From: Cranoglanis bouderius
Taxonomy: Eukaryota; Chordata; Actinopteri; Siluriformes; Cranoglanididae
Assembly: GCA_023630585.1 (NCBI GenBank)
Contig: CM042536.1
Span: forward strand, 25,846,404-25,910,403
Length of the DNA stretch: 64,000 nucleotides
Reading direction: 5' to 3'
Positions 45,601 through 50,179 of the stretch are shown here, in pieces. The position numbers were made by a program, and so were the translations under genes. The first letter of the stretch is position 1, and each line of letters starts with the position of its first letter. The notes under the pieces are model-generated. The model was not told the origin of the DNA. It did not search any database and was given only the letters and a program-made list of their open reading frames with translations.

Positions 45601-48600
45601 GAATAATATACAAAATGAAAAAAAATTTTTAAAAATGATAAATAAATAAATAAATAGATAGATGGATAGATTGATGAGCGTTATCACAGTGTGAATTGAA
45701 TCTCAATAATGTACCATGGCAGTGTTCTTTTATAATTATATTTCATTAAGTAATGATAAAAAATAAAAATAAAAATACGGACACCAAGGGCTTTAGGACT
45801 GGTGTCCAGTCTCAAGATGTTTTCTGCAATCTCACAAATGAAACCAACTAGGCCTGAAATAAAGGCTTGGTCTCGAAAAGCATTTGATGCTTTTTGGTCT
45901 CAATCATGATTCTTGCTTGACTTGGTCTTGCTTTCATATGGACTCGAACTCTACGTGACCTCTACCCCCTTAAGACTCATTCTTGACACAATCTTGGCTA
46001 GTCCTGGTCTTGTAATCATCTAGGACATAACAGTGGTGGTCTATACTACAGCCATACCACTGAAGATACCACCAGTGAAAAGTATTTGTCCCTTGTTAGT
46101 ACTTTTCAGATAGCATGCAGGGTATAATCCCTTCGCAATACATGTTTGGATACTGCATAAAGATATTAACCCATATGTTGCCGTCCTGCCTATAAGGCTT
46201 CCAGTTAGTTGCTGTGTCACTGTAGAGCAGCCGGTACTGTTTAGTCCAGTCAGTGCTGCTGTATCGACCCTGCGTTGCGATGGCTGTGATCTGTTTCCTG
46301 CCCCGGAGGTCCACCTGCAGCCATCGATACCTGTCAGAGTCCAGCGGAGACCAACCTCCATTCCCTTACAGAGAGAAAGAAGAAATGGGGATACTACTCT
46401 GAACATGAGAACACTCCCCTCTGTATAATTAACTATGGGTTAACGTATGGTAAAGTATAGTATGGTAAACTACTCATTTTGCAAAAACTAATAACTAATA
46501 AGTTAACACATTCCTTTATACATTATTTATCATTCTTGTAGCATTAAAATAGCCCTGAAGAAATATTTTTTTTCCATTACAAATAACCTAGGTTGGATAT
46601 TACTAAAACAGTATATTACTAAAATGCTCTAGGAACATCTCTACATCTTTATTATCATTAAAAAAACATGTCAGGATCTATGAATATTCATGATATGCAA
46701 ATTGAAACACCTCCTCCTCCTCCTGCCATTCCAGACGTCCTCCTACCATGTATTATGCTATGCAGTATCATCTGAACAAGAAACAGGTCTTCACTGTTGA
46801 TGTATCAAAGCAGTACTGTAAGTTAGCACTGGTAACCACTGCACCGTTGAATTCTCAATACTGAGTGGTTAAAAGGTGTTGAATAACTTTCTATAACAGC
46901 AGCTCTGACATTAAATGCCCAGTCCCCTCTAAAAGTATAGGAACAGCAAGGCCAATTCTGTTGTTTTCGCTATATACTGAAGACATTTGGGTTTGTGATC
47001 AAAAGATGAATATGAGATGATAGATCAGAATTCCAGCTTTCATTTCCTCATATTTACATCTAGATCTGTTAAACAACTTAAAACATGGCACCGTTTCCTT
47101 TTTTTTTGTTGTACTGGCTATGCCCAATACTCGTGCAATGGCTCTCAGCTTCAGAATGCTTTTCTTTTCTTTTTAACAGCAGTCTTCAAAGGCAAAACCT
47201 AGAGCTCAAACCAAGAGTAAACATTCAGAGCTATTAATTCTTTAAACAATCAATTTAACAGGACACACCTGGGCAGCAAAAAACATCTATCAGTCACATG
47301 TTCCAATATTTTTTATCATTTGAAAAAATGGGTGGGTTCAAACAAAAGGTGCCGTGTTCTAAGTTGTTTAACACATCTGGATGTACAGTGCTGAAAAAGT
47401 ATTTGCCCTGTTTCTTCTGTTTTTGTGTATATCTCATACTAAATAGTTTTAGAGCTTCAAATAACAACAAAACAACAAAAACAACATAAAACAAAGGCAA
47501 CCTGAGTAAACACACAATACAGTTTTTATTTATTTGTTTTTTTATTGAAGCAAAAAAAAGTTATCCAACACTTATCACCAATGTGAAAAACTAATTTCCC
47601 CCTTAAACTTAAAATCTGGTTGTGCCACCTTTAGCAGCAATAACTGCAACCAAACGCTTCCGATAACTGGAGATCAGTCTTTCACTTACTTCTAGGACTA
47701 GGACTTGCTCCTACGCTTTGGATCATTGTCTTGCTGCATAATCCAGTTGTGCTTGAGTTTCAGCTTAAGGACTGAAGACTGGACATTCTCCTTTAGGGTT
47801 TTCTGGAGCAGAATTCATGTTTCCCTCAATTACTGCAAGTTGCCCAGGCCCTGAAGAAGCAAAGCATCCCCACACCATCACACTTCCACCACCATGCTTG
47901 ACCGTAGGTATGATGTTCTTTTTTTGGAATTCGGTATTTGGTTTACACCAGATGTAACAGGACCCCTGAACAGTTATCTGAACAGTTCCACTTTCGACTC
48001 ATCAATCCACAGAACATTCTCCTAAAAGGTTTGAGGATCATCAAGGTGTGTTTTGGCAAAATTCAGACAAGCCTTAATGTTCTTCTGGGTTAGCAGTGGT
48101 TTTCACCTCGCCACTCTTCCATGGATGCCATTTTTACCCGGTGTCTTTCTGATAGTGGAGTCATGAACATTGACCTCCTGTGATTTCCTGGATGAGTCGT
48201 TGCTGTGCTCTTGGAGGACTTTTGGAAGGTCAGCCACTTGTGGGAAGGTTCACTACTGTGCTGAGTTTTTTCCATTTGGAAATAATGGCGCTCACTGTGG
48301 TTCTTTGGAGTCCCAGAGCCTTTGAAATAGCTTTGTAACCCTTCCCAGACTGATAAATTTCAATCACCTTCTTCCTCATCATTTCTGGAATTTCTTTCAA
48401 TTTTGGCATAGTGTGTTACTGGGCAAGACCTTTTAACCAACTTCATGCTGTTGAAAAAGTTCTATTTAAGTGAATGAATGCAGTTTCATAGATTTGGGGA
48501 ATTAGTAACTACGAGGGCGAATACATTTTCGTATTTTCGCATTTTGCACAGGCCCCTTTGCTATTGGATAACTTTTTTGCTTCAATAAATAACATTATCA

Positions 48601-49730
48601 TTTAAAAACTGTATTTTGTGTTTACTCAGGTTGCCTTTGTTTTATTTTAGATTTTGTTTTAATTTCTGAAACAATTTAGTATGAGATACACACAAAAACA
48701 GAAGAAATCAGGATGTGGCAAATACTTTTTCACAGCACTGTAAATATCAGGAAATGAAAACTGAAATTCTGATCTATCGTCTCATCTTTTGATCTGAAAC
48801 TCAAATGTCTTCAATCTATAGTGAAACAATGAAGGGATAAAACATATGACGTGCCATTATTTAATACATTAAAATCTTTAGCATTGGCAAACTGCTATGA
48901 TATACAGTAAGAGGACAAAAACGCTGTGGGATGTGCTGTTTTAGAAAAATAATCAGCTTAAGCATGGTAACAGTTACTTGGACCACACCACATTGTTGCT
49001 GATTGTTTTCTTATGGCATCACACCCTGTTGTGTTTTATTTCTTAATCAGCACATTGCTAGTATAGCTTCTCAACTGCTATGAACTCATATGTGACACTT
49101 GCTGAATCAGGTTTTTTAAATGGAGGTTTTTGCAAAATGGTTGGAAAAATGTGAACTTAATGCTGTGTACATAAATTTGACCTTTAATCTGTAGGATCAA
49201 AAGTCAGCCATCCAAGAAAGAATGATCATTTAAAAATCATGAATTCAGAGGCTAGGGTTTTAAATAAATAACACCCCAAATAAATAAAAAATATCACTGA
49301 GAAATATTGTTCCTCATCGAAGAAATTTATCAAATTGTGCTTTTTTAACTGAAAAGATTAAAATAACCGGTTTTAGTTTCAGGTGTGTTAGCATGTTTCA
49401 TAATACCATCATTCAAACTTGTTGACTGAAACGAATCACCTTTGCTGTGTCCTCTTGCTGTGTATAGTGCGAATAAGTGCTATCATCTCTCTGCGTCATG
49501 TCTCATCTAGCATCACACTGTGAGTAATACCCTTCTCTAAATGCCATCCACTGAAGGTGCTAGGACAGCAGAAGTCGTGAATTCAGGACACAGCTCTAGA
49601 CATACTGCTCAGCTGTTCTTCTCAGGATCTTAACCTGAACTGTAATGGCAAACTAAAAGCGCTGTTCTCAGATCAGTGCAGAGGACTTTCTTATATACAA
49701 CGTTCTGTATAAAAGACACAGGGGGACGAT

Positions 49731-49767
<37 letters not shown>

Positions 49768-49885
49768 TCCGTACCGACTCTGCGGTTGAGTTTAGCGTAG
49801 CCGGCGCCAAAATCAGGAGCCAACACAGAAGAGCTGCTGAAGGCGCTGTAGGGCAGAGGACTTGCCAGGACCTCATCACACCGCT
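13984..49885 (-). CDS. cntnap2: Contactin-associated protein-like 2 (Caspr2), all but the signal-peptide exon
   Basis: Caspr2 is a neurexin-superfamily, single-pass membrane adhesion protein. It pairs with contactin-2, clusters Kv1 channels at juxtaparanodes and acts in neuronal development. Twenty-four exons join in frame to 1288 complete residues plus a TAA stop at 13984-13986, against about 1296 for the same part of human CNTNAP2. Order by residue counted in this window: discoidin (F5/8C) 2-148, laminin G1 about 152-330, laminin G2 about 340-510, EGF1 520-552, fibrinogen-like region about 555-720, laminin G3 about 730-895, EGF2 about 915-967, laminin G4 about 971-1170, transmembrane about 1219-1240, 48-residue tail ending EWFI (PDZ ligand; human EWLI). 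No frameshift or stop was seen. The signal-peptide exon is not between 49886 and 64000, so intron 1 exceeds 14 kb. Fish can have cntnap2a and cntnap2b; unresolved here. Confidence 0.97.
14184..15123. other. cntnap2 last intron, very AT-rich
   Basis: Consists of trinucleotide ATA/ATT runs (14220-14262, 14454-14495), a TTAA run near 14772-14802 and an AC repeat (14947-14980). No coding sequence or transposon ends were seen. Confidence 0.85.
15124..15198 (-). CDS. cntnap2: cntnap2 exon 24: extracellular stalk to membrane (residues 1198-1223)
   Basis: Acceptor TTTGTTTAG|CTGG; donor GGAG|GTGAGG. It encodes AGIQFPFDDEGVNRDGVNRD, then SAIIG. NRDSAIIG matches the human NRNSAIIG just before the membrane span. 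Confidence 0.93.
15258..15298. repeat. TG microsatellite near cntnap2 exon 24
   Basis: About 40 bases of TG on the plus strand (AC on the transcript), 60 bases upstream of the exon 24 acceptor. Confidence 0.96.
16039..16542 (+). mobile_element. Tc1-like transposon fragment, 5' part
   Basis: Starts CAGCCACTTTATTAG, the familiar end of a fish Tc1-like family, and continues through HTH-region phrases (CTGGTCTGAGTATTTCAGAA, TGGGATTTTCACGCACA). It stops where another element begins at TA 16543. Frameshifts are numerous. It lies in cntnap2 intron 23. Confidence 0.8.
16545..17401 (+). mobile_element. Tc1/mariner-like element, family Q copy 1
   Basis: Inverted ends CAGTCCCCTCCAAAACTATT and the complement of AATACTTTCAGAGAGGACTG are flanked by TA at 16543-16544 and 17402-17403. 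The plus strand retains the transposase phrase DWPSQSPDLNPIE around 16961-16999, which carries the third catalytic residue of the DDE triad; the rest is frameshifted. I use 'family Q' as a local label for the three related copies in this window. Confidence 0.86.
17916..18146 (-). CDS. cntnap2: cntnap2 exon 23: end of laminin G4 and juxtamembrane stalk (residues 1121-1198)
   Basis: The acceptor is a poly-T tract then CAG|AAACAG; the donor is TCAG|GTGAGAC. It encodes ETGQVDSVLIERYNTPGFVG, CLSRVQFNRIAPLKAALRPS, VLVESNCGALPL and a variable stalk ending QPES. Confidence 0.96.
18213..18372. repeat. Hairpin repeat, copy 1
   Basis: Left arm AAGGAATAAAACACATGCTG and right arm AGTGTTTTATTCCTGTG are inverted copies about 110 bases apart. 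The middle holds an inverted TAATCAAC / GTTGATTA pair and a GGTGGTGTGATG loop. It lies just upstream of cntnap2 exon 23 and belongs to the dispersed family described in the findings. Confidence 0.78.
18606..18762. repeat. Hairpin repeat, copy 2
   Basis: Same layout as the copy 390 bases to the left: AAGGAATAAAACACTTCAGG inverted as TGTAGTGTTTTATTCCTC. Confidence 0.78.
19634..19762. repeat. Hairpin repeat, copy 3
   Basis: The right arm is well kept (AAGTGTTTTATTCCTCTTAT then ACCACAGCAAT); the left arm is shortened. It lies in cntnap2 intron 22. Confidence 0.72.
20304..20397 (-). CDS. cntnap2: cntnap2 exon 22: laminin G4 (residues 1090-1121)
   Basis: Acceptor TGTACAG|TTAGAT; donor TTTG|GTGAGC. 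It encodes LDHYPTMSYSLPDASDTEFN, then LIKTIFLGKVF. Confidence 0.95.
20457..20735 (+). repeat. Short interspersed repeat, CCATCC family, copy 1
   Basis: Begins with CCATCC units, then TTTTCTGTACCTCTTATCC, ACACAGGGTTGCAGGGAGCC and CACCCTGGACGGGGTGCC, ending CTAACCACTAAACCACC. The same order of blocks recurs at 26127-26470 and 56079-56402. It is a non-coding dispersed repeat; I cannot assign it to a named family with certainty. Confidence 0.82.
20737..21016. mobile_element. hAT-like MITE
   Basis: Left end CAGCAGTTATGGCCAAACTA and right end AAAAGTTTTGGCACCCCTG have the CAG...CTG form of non-autonomous hAT elements. It lies in cntnap2 intron 21. The target duplication is not clear. Confidence 0.62.
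21326..21459 (-). CDS. cntnap2: cntnap2 exon 21: laminin G4 (residues 1045-1089)
   Basis: Acceptor GCTTTCAG|GTACT; donor CTGCAG|GTGAAG. It encodes GTLQIRYNLGGLKEPFVISL, then DHRNMANGQPHSVNISRHNR and LVHLQ. Confidence 0.96.
21743..21967 (-). CDS. cntnap2: cntnap2 exon 20: laminin G4 first part (residues 970-1045)
   Basis: Acceptor GTGCTCTAG|ATGTG; donor AACG|GTGAGAC. It encodes DVGGYFESGTLVRYDFMSGS, EGNLTQEELSFSFSTSHSPS and RTQDYLAVVLRHN. The first third is divergent from mammalian Caspr2, as expected for this loop. Confidence 0.95.
22240..22988. other. AT-rich part of cntnap2 intron 19
   Basis: A low-complexity, A/T-dominated stretch without recognisable elements or frames. Confidence 0.75.
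22989..23225 (-). CDS. cntnap2: cntnap2 exon 19: end of laminin G3 and EGF-like domain 2 (residues 891-970)
   Basis: Acceptor CGCTCTAG|GCGCC; donor GACG|GTATGTG. It encodes GASGGQRGFLGCIRSLRMNG, LDLEERAKVT and the EGF module GCSGHCPSYGARCQNGGKCV through FDGPFCSD. A second AG ten bases inside (CCTCAG|GAGGG) would break the frame, so the upstream acceptor is used. Confidence 0.95.
23435..23653 (-). CDS. cntnap2: cntnap2 exon 18: laminin G3 (residues 818-891)
   Basis: Acceptor TCACGTAG|CTGCT; donor CATTG|GTAAAT. It encodes SANVVSFSFDVGNGPVELSV, then RSPAPLNNNQWHRVEAERNM and GHTRLQLFSQLFI. Confidence 0.96.
24183..24353 (-). CDS. cntnap2: cntnap2 exon 17: laminin G3 (residues 761-818)
   Basis: Acceptor TTGCTCAG|GAAAC; donor AAAT|GTGAGG. 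It encodes NFWNAASFITPAAYLHFPTF, QGESSADISFYFKTSSSHGI and FLENLGNTDFIRIELK. It is in a different frame from the longest open frame at this place; I chose it by homology and phase. Confidence 0.94.
24560..24687 (-). CDS. cntnap2: cntnap2 exon 16: linker into laminin G3 (residues 718-761)
   Basis: Acceptor GTCTCAG|GCGTG; donor GACC|GTATGT. It encodes REDAGVLMYKDHLPVTQVVV, then GDTERSGSEAKLTVGPLRCQ and GD. Confidence 0.95.
25594..25750 (-). CDS. cntnap2: cntnap2 exon 15: end of fibrinogen-like region (residues 666-718)
   Basis: Acceptor TTTGTTAG|ATGGC; donor CAATG|GTGAGAC. It encodes DGPPYTWWVGRGNEKHFYWG, GSGPGIQKCACGIERNCTDP and NYYCNCDADQRQW. The sequence is GC-rich and highly conserved. Confidence 0.96.
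26127..26470 (+). repeat. Short interspersed repeat, CCATCC family, copy 2
   Basis: The fullest copy: CCATCC units, ACACAGGGTCGCGGGGAGCC, CACCCTGGACGGGGTGCC, then GGATTCAAACCCCCAACC and GTGCTAACCAATAA. It lies in cntnap2 intron 14. Confidence 0.85.
27211..27294. repeat. Long AC microsatellite abutting a cntnap2 splice donor
   Basis: About 84 bases of pure AC (TG on the transcript). It starts a few bases inside the intron, immediately after the exon 14 donor GTAGTG. Confidence 0.97.
27299..27383 (-). CDS. cntnap2: cntnap2 exon 14: fibrinogen-like region (residues 638-666)
   Basis: Acceptor TTTTTTTAAG|ATAAAC; donor CCCAG|GTAGTGTGTG. It encodes INAITSNAEHCEQYIAYTCR, then MSRLLNSP. The intron between this exon and exon 13 is only 96 bases (27384-27479). 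The donor runs straight into a TG repeat of about 84 bases. Confidence 0.93.
27480..27607 (-). CDS. cntnap2: cntnap2 exon 13: fibrinogen-like region (residues 595-637)
   Basis: Acceptor CATTTCAG|GTGAT; donor GAGCAG|GTGTTT. It encodes GDKVWMMLMNNLPAQSAVNS through LKLSYNVSAEQ. This stretch is less conserved than its neighbours. An AC microsatellite begins 10 bases upstream of the acceptor. Confidence 0.9.
27617..27649. repeat. AC microsatellite next to cntnap2 exon 13 acceptor
   Basis: About 33 bases of AC in the 145-base intron 12. On the transcript a TG run ends some 10 bases before the exon 13 acceptor. Confidence 0.95.
27753..27872 (-). CDS. cntnap2: cntnap2 exon 12: start of fibrinogen-like region (residues 555-595)
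   Basis: Acceptor TTGTGCAG|CGGTC; donor ACTG|GTAAAAAG. It encodes SVYEQSCEEYKHLGRRSDSY, then WIDPDGSGPLEPFKVICNMT, the fibrinogen C-like signature shared by Caspr proteins. Confidence 0.95.
28229..28335 (-). CDS. cntnap2: cntnap2 exon 11: EGF-like domain 1 (residues 519-555)
   Basis: Acceptor CCTGCAG|GTGTGT; donor CACAT|GTACGCC. A single exon carries all six EGF cysteines (residues 520, 525, 531, 540, 542, 552) in CVPNPCEHGGRCSQTGDVFK and CSCDGTGYTGATCHT. Confidence 0.95.
28389..28930 (+). mobile_element. Tc1-like left-end remnant (Sleeping Beauty-like end)
   Basis: Starts CAGTTGAGGTCATAAGTTTA, very close to the outer end of the salmonid Tc1-like family that gave Sleeping Beauty. About 200 bases in it has an internal direct repeat AAAAGTTTACATACT, the IR/DR layout. 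Later sequence is degenerate antisense transposase (AAGAAGGCAACACG area). No right end was found. It lies in cntnap2 intron 10. Confidence 0.65.
28931..30247. other. Unassigned intron sequence
   Basis: Ordinary-complexity intron DNA of cntnap2 with short meaningless frames; I see no element ends or conserved coding. Confidence 0.65.
30249..30743. mobile_element. hAT-like MITE
   Basis: The left end CAGTGGTTCCAAAACTAGAG is inverted as CCAAAAATTTTGGGAGCCC near 30720, enclosing about 450 non-coding bases. This resembles the CAGTGGTTCCCAAA class of non-autonomous hAT elements. It lies in cntnap2 intron 10. Confidence 0.65.
30806..31195. repeat. Hairpin repeat, fuller copy 4
   Basis: Begins CCACAGTGCAGTTGAATTCT and CTGATTGGTCACAAG, contains TAAATGTAGCTATAAACGGA and then the arms ACAAATTGCTGTAG and CATGTTTTATTCATAA. 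It gives the order of blocks for the whole family unit, about 390 bases. It lies in cntnap2 intron 10. Confidence 0.7.
31416..31578 (-). CDS. cntnap2: cntnap2 exon 10: end of laminin G2 (residues 465-519)
   Basis: Acceptor TACACAG|GCTAT; donor GACAG|GTACGA. It encodes YFPRTDLSPSQRSFHGCIQF, then IHVDEQLVDLHAVEQGVMGS and NVSLDMCAIIDR. Confidence 0.95.
31994..32143 (-). CDS. cntnap2: cntnap2 exon 9: laminin G2 (residues 415-465)
   Basis: Acceptor TTGCCAG|GTTCC; donor GGAG|GTTTTTGT. It encodes GSGLNDGQWHSVHFLALESA, then ILTINGDETSSVRATLPIHI and GDYYFGG. Confidence 0.95.
32322..32440 (+). repeat. Degenerate short interspersed repeat fragment
   Basis: Fragments such as ATTATCCTGGTCAGGGTTG and ACCTAGGGGCAATTTAGCGT recall the CCATCC-type repeats, much diverged. 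The rest of the intron to 33390 shows nothing recognisable. Confidence 0.5.
33399..33657 (-). CDS. cntnap2: cntnap2 exon 8: laminin G2 first part (residues 329-415)
   Basis: Acceptor TTTCCCAG|CGTAAC; donor CTCAG|GTAAGAGC. It encodes RNLTYTCGASPTFPAFFNSS, LQLPGRSDADTVSVSLQFRT and ISQGKNTRVDIAS. Where human has NLGNVEIDL the fish is shorter (MPGGVEVSL). Confidence 0.95.
33787..34170. repeat. CCAT-type tetranucleotide minisatellite
   Basis: About 350 bases of CCAT with regular variants (CCAG, CCAC) forming a higher-order unit containing CCAGCCAGCTAGTCAT, ending in a short CTAT run. Both strands give long frames (HPSIHPS, WMDGWLDG), which are artefacts. It lies in cntnap2 intron 7. Confidence 0.95.
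34180..34450. repeat. Hairpin repeat, copy 5
   Basis: Contains ACAACTATAAACGGGTAAAA, then TATAAGAGGAATAAAACAT with GCTGTTATAGGAAAATAATC, and a truncated right arm (TTGATTATTTTCCAAAGTGT). It follows the tetranucleotide array directly. Confidence 0.72.
35517..35660 (-). CDS. cntnap2: cntnap2 exon 7: end of laminin G1 (residues 281-328)
   Basis: Acceptor GTTCACAG|ATCAGT; donor AGCTTT|GTAAGG. It encodes ISFGGMPASAKPSSGAPQNF, IGCMEDIHYNGDNITNLARR and KRVDTSSF. It is 144 bases and phase 0 on both sides. Confidence 0.95.
35850..36454. repeat. 64-bp tandem array, left block
   Basis: The unit contains GAGATACATGTCTCACAATA then ATGAGATGTTTTCTTGTAAC and TATGAGACATTTTTTAATAG. The four units from 35940 to 36170 are almost identical at 64 bases; outer units decay and shorten. 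It lies in cntnap2 intron 6. The palindromic core GAGACATGTATCTC-like block could fold. Confidence 0.9.
36455..37340 (-). mobile_element. LINE-2-type retrotransposon, 3' fragment
   Basis: The minus frame at 36799-37290 encodes the C-terminal end of a LINE reverse transcriptase ORF: FLGIHIEDNLTWSVNTSAI, RKAQQRLHFLRILR, AERKALQRVITIAQKVIG, LLPSGRRYRVLKTRTNRLRN. The element's 3' end is at the left, with TTCAATTTCAATTTC-type tail repeats (36455-36480). It is 5'-truncated as is usual for LINEs and sits inside the 64-bp array. It is not a host gene. Confidence 0.92.
37341..37570. repeat. 64-bp tandem array, right block
   Basis: The same motifs as 35850-36454 resume (TTTTCTAATAGTAATGAGAT, CGAGATGTTTTC), showing that the LINE split one array. 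Copies here are more degenerate. Confidence 0.85.
38226..38410 (-). CDS. cntnap2: cntnap2 exon 6: laminin G1 (residues 219-280)
   Basis: Acceptor CTCCAG|GTAGCA; donor TACGAG|GTCAGG. It encodes GSNQYGSIQGHTSVSSGSLL, DDDHWHVVRIERYRRSVNFT and GGFDHLDLDYE. The open frame here is shorter than 60 residues on its own; I found it by homology and phase. Confidence 0.95.
38540..39500. repeat. 31-bp minisatellite with CTAG-rich unit
   Basis: About 29 tandem copies of a 31-base unit, CACTAGCTAGTTGTTTTACA then CGTAGCGTTTT. The central copies (about 38880-39400) are nearly identical, often differing at TTG/TCG or CTAG/CTTG. Edge copies are degenerate. It lies in cntnap2 intron 5, just upstream of the hAT element. 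Confidence 0.96.
39565..41751 (+). mobile_element. Complete hAT element, transposase decayed
   Basis: The ends CAGAGGCGTCATGCCCA and the complement of TGCATGACGCCCCTG form inverted repeats, flanked by an exact 8-bp duplication TATGGAGT at 39557-39564 and 41752-41759, the hAT hallmark. The plus strand keeps spliced-looking transposase pieces: MAQRKINSFFKKTGSQQQPQ near 39951-40020, then about 41338-41405, then about 41500-41640 (RENYIKRGPIQTELESYPKH and GKERSLNLF), like the N-terminus of ZMYM/TTF-type hAT proteins. The core and dimerisation domain are missing. A solo LTR sits inside. It lies in cntnap2 intron 5. Confidence 0.9.
40561..41271 (+). mobile_element. Solo LTR of an LTR retrotransposon
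   Basis: 711 bases starting TGTTAGG and ending GTAACA, with short inverted tips TGTTA/TAACA. The flanks GTTAC (40556-40560) and GTTGC (41272-41276) form a 5-bp target duplication with one mismatch. An AATAAA-like signal (CCTAATAAACTG, about 41207) and GC-rich promoter-like stretches fit an LTR. No gag/pol internal region is present. Family not assigned, possibly Ty3/gypsy-like. Confidence 0.82.
42254..42457 (-). CDS. cntnap2: cntnap2 exon 5: laminin G1 first half (residues 151-219)
   Basis: Acceptor GGTTTAAG|GGGCT; donor CTGG|GTAACG. It encodes WADVINFDGQGVISYRFRQK, then GEGQQGDYLTLELRRAKLLL and INLG, typical laminin G beta strands. Confidence 0.96.
42570..42960 (+). repeat. Dispersed repeat, copy A of an inverted pair
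   Basis: Contains AGTAAAGCGCTATCTACCAT, CATACATGAGCTCACAGG and TTGTGACCTCCTGATGATG. A related copy in opposite orientation lies at 43745-44090, and fragments occur at 22075-22150 and 31780-31865. No coding potential; family not identified. Confidence 0.7.
43745..44090 (-). repeat. Dispersed repeat, copy B of an inverted pair
   Basis: Holds the reverse complement of the copy A blocks: CTCATGTATGTGGAAGAGGG, CAGATAGCGCTTT and TGACCAAATTGTGGAGAAAA. The two copies face each other across about 0.8 kb of cntnap2 intron 4. Confidence 0.7.
44424..44571 (-). CDS. cntnap2: cntnap2 exon 4: end of discoidin domain (residues 102-151)
   Basis: Acceptor TCTCGCAG|ACATTT; donor TACT|GTGAGTG. It encodes TFSGNWNSERVVRHELQYTI through VEVYGCAY. 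Cys148 would pair with Cys2 as in other discoidin domains. Confidence 0.96.
45240..45605 (+). mobile_element. LINE 3' tail fragment
   Basis: Repeated CACTTTACA phrases, then GAATTTCATTGTACC and GACAATAAAGATCTTGAATC form a typical LINE-2/Rex-like 3' UTR and tail. No reverse transcriptase frame remains. It lies in cntnap2 intron 3. Confidence 0.65.
46171..46364 (-). CDS. cntnap2: cntnap2 exon 3: discoidin domain (residues 37-101)
   Basis: Acceptor TCTGTAAG|GGAATGG; donor ATATGG|GTTAATA. It encodes NGGWSPLDSDRYRWLQVDL, then KQITAIATQGRYSSTDWTKQ and KPYRQDGNIW. The donor is weak (GTTAAT), but the joined protein aligns without gaps to the human domain. Confidence 0.95.
46920..48827 (-). mobile_element. 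Tc1/mariner-like element, family Q copy 2, interrupted
   Basis: The left end CAGTCCCCTCTAAAAGTAT and internal blocks match copy 1 in inverted orientation (for example AGGACACACCTGGGCAGC). At 47384 the sequence is broken by another transposon and resumes at 48741 (TAAATATCAGGAAATGAAAA), ending near 48827 without its terminal repeat. It lies in cntnap2 intron 2. Confidence 0.82.
47386..48740 (-). mobile_element. Full-length Tc1-like transposon with dead transposase, nested
   Basis: 1355 bases with inverted ends CAGTGCTGAAAAAGTATTTG and the complement of AATACTTTTTCACAGCACTG. TA lies on each side (47384-47385, 48741-48742). The minus strand carries the transposase, starting MPKLKEIPEMMRKKV at 48409 with the HTH phrase YKAISKALGLQRTTV, then an in-frame stop. 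Catalytic regions are recognisable further left (ARLNFAKT / NVLWIDESKVE) but frameshifted. It is the same family as 7797-8508. Confidence 0.88.
48880..49052. repeat. Hairpin repeat, copy 6
   Basis: The arms GCAAACTGCTATGATATACA / GAGGACAAAAACGCTGTGGG and TGTTGTGTTTTATTTCTTAA are diverged but in the family order, with AATAATCAGC and GCTGATTGTTTTC inverted inside. It lies in cntnap2 intron 2. Confidence 0.62.
49734..49766. repeat. TG microsatellite at cntnap2 exon 2 donor side
   Basis: About 33 bases of TG on the plus strand (AC on the transcript), starting a few bases inside the intron after the exon 2 donor. Confidence 0.96.
49775..49885 (-). CDS. cntnap2: cntnap2 exon 2: start of discoidin domain (window residues 1-37)
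   Basis: Reads RCDEVLASPLPYSAFSSSSV through GYAKLNRRV, the first Cys-containing strand of the F5/8C domain. The acceptor AG follows an almost pure CT repeat (complement of GA at 49889-49940). The donor GTCG|GTACGGAG is followed within a few bases by a TG repeat complementary tract at 49734-49766. Phase 1 at both ends. Confidence 0.93.
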
Positions 49886-49886
49886 C

Positions 49887-49888
<2 letters not shown>

Positions 49889-49940
<52 letters not shown>
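49889..49940. repeat. GA microsatellite forming the exon 2 polypyrimidine tract
   Basis: About 52 bases of GA on the plus strand (CT on the transcript) end directly at the exon 2 acceptor CCAG, so the repeat itself is the polypyrimidine tract. Confidence 0.95.
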
Positions 49941-49946
<6 letters not shown>

Positions 49947-50179
49947 TGTTAAAAACAACAGTATCCATTACTTTATTGTCACTACAGCTGTATGATAATG
50001 GCCAGAATGATAATCACAATCATTTCACAATCGCGATTAGGGACAAAACCAGCACAATTTTAGCGCTATACAATTATAACGAACTTTTTAAATCTGACAA
50101 TAGCATAAACTGGAATTTGCCCATTCTTCTTTTTCGCAACATTACTCAAGCTCTGTCAGATTACATAGAAACCATTTGG

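Noticed and set aside
46041..46406. 121-codon frame overlapping cntnap2 exon 3
   Set aside because: Out of frame with the discoidin sequence; the conserved frame is the one giving KQITAIATQGRYSS.
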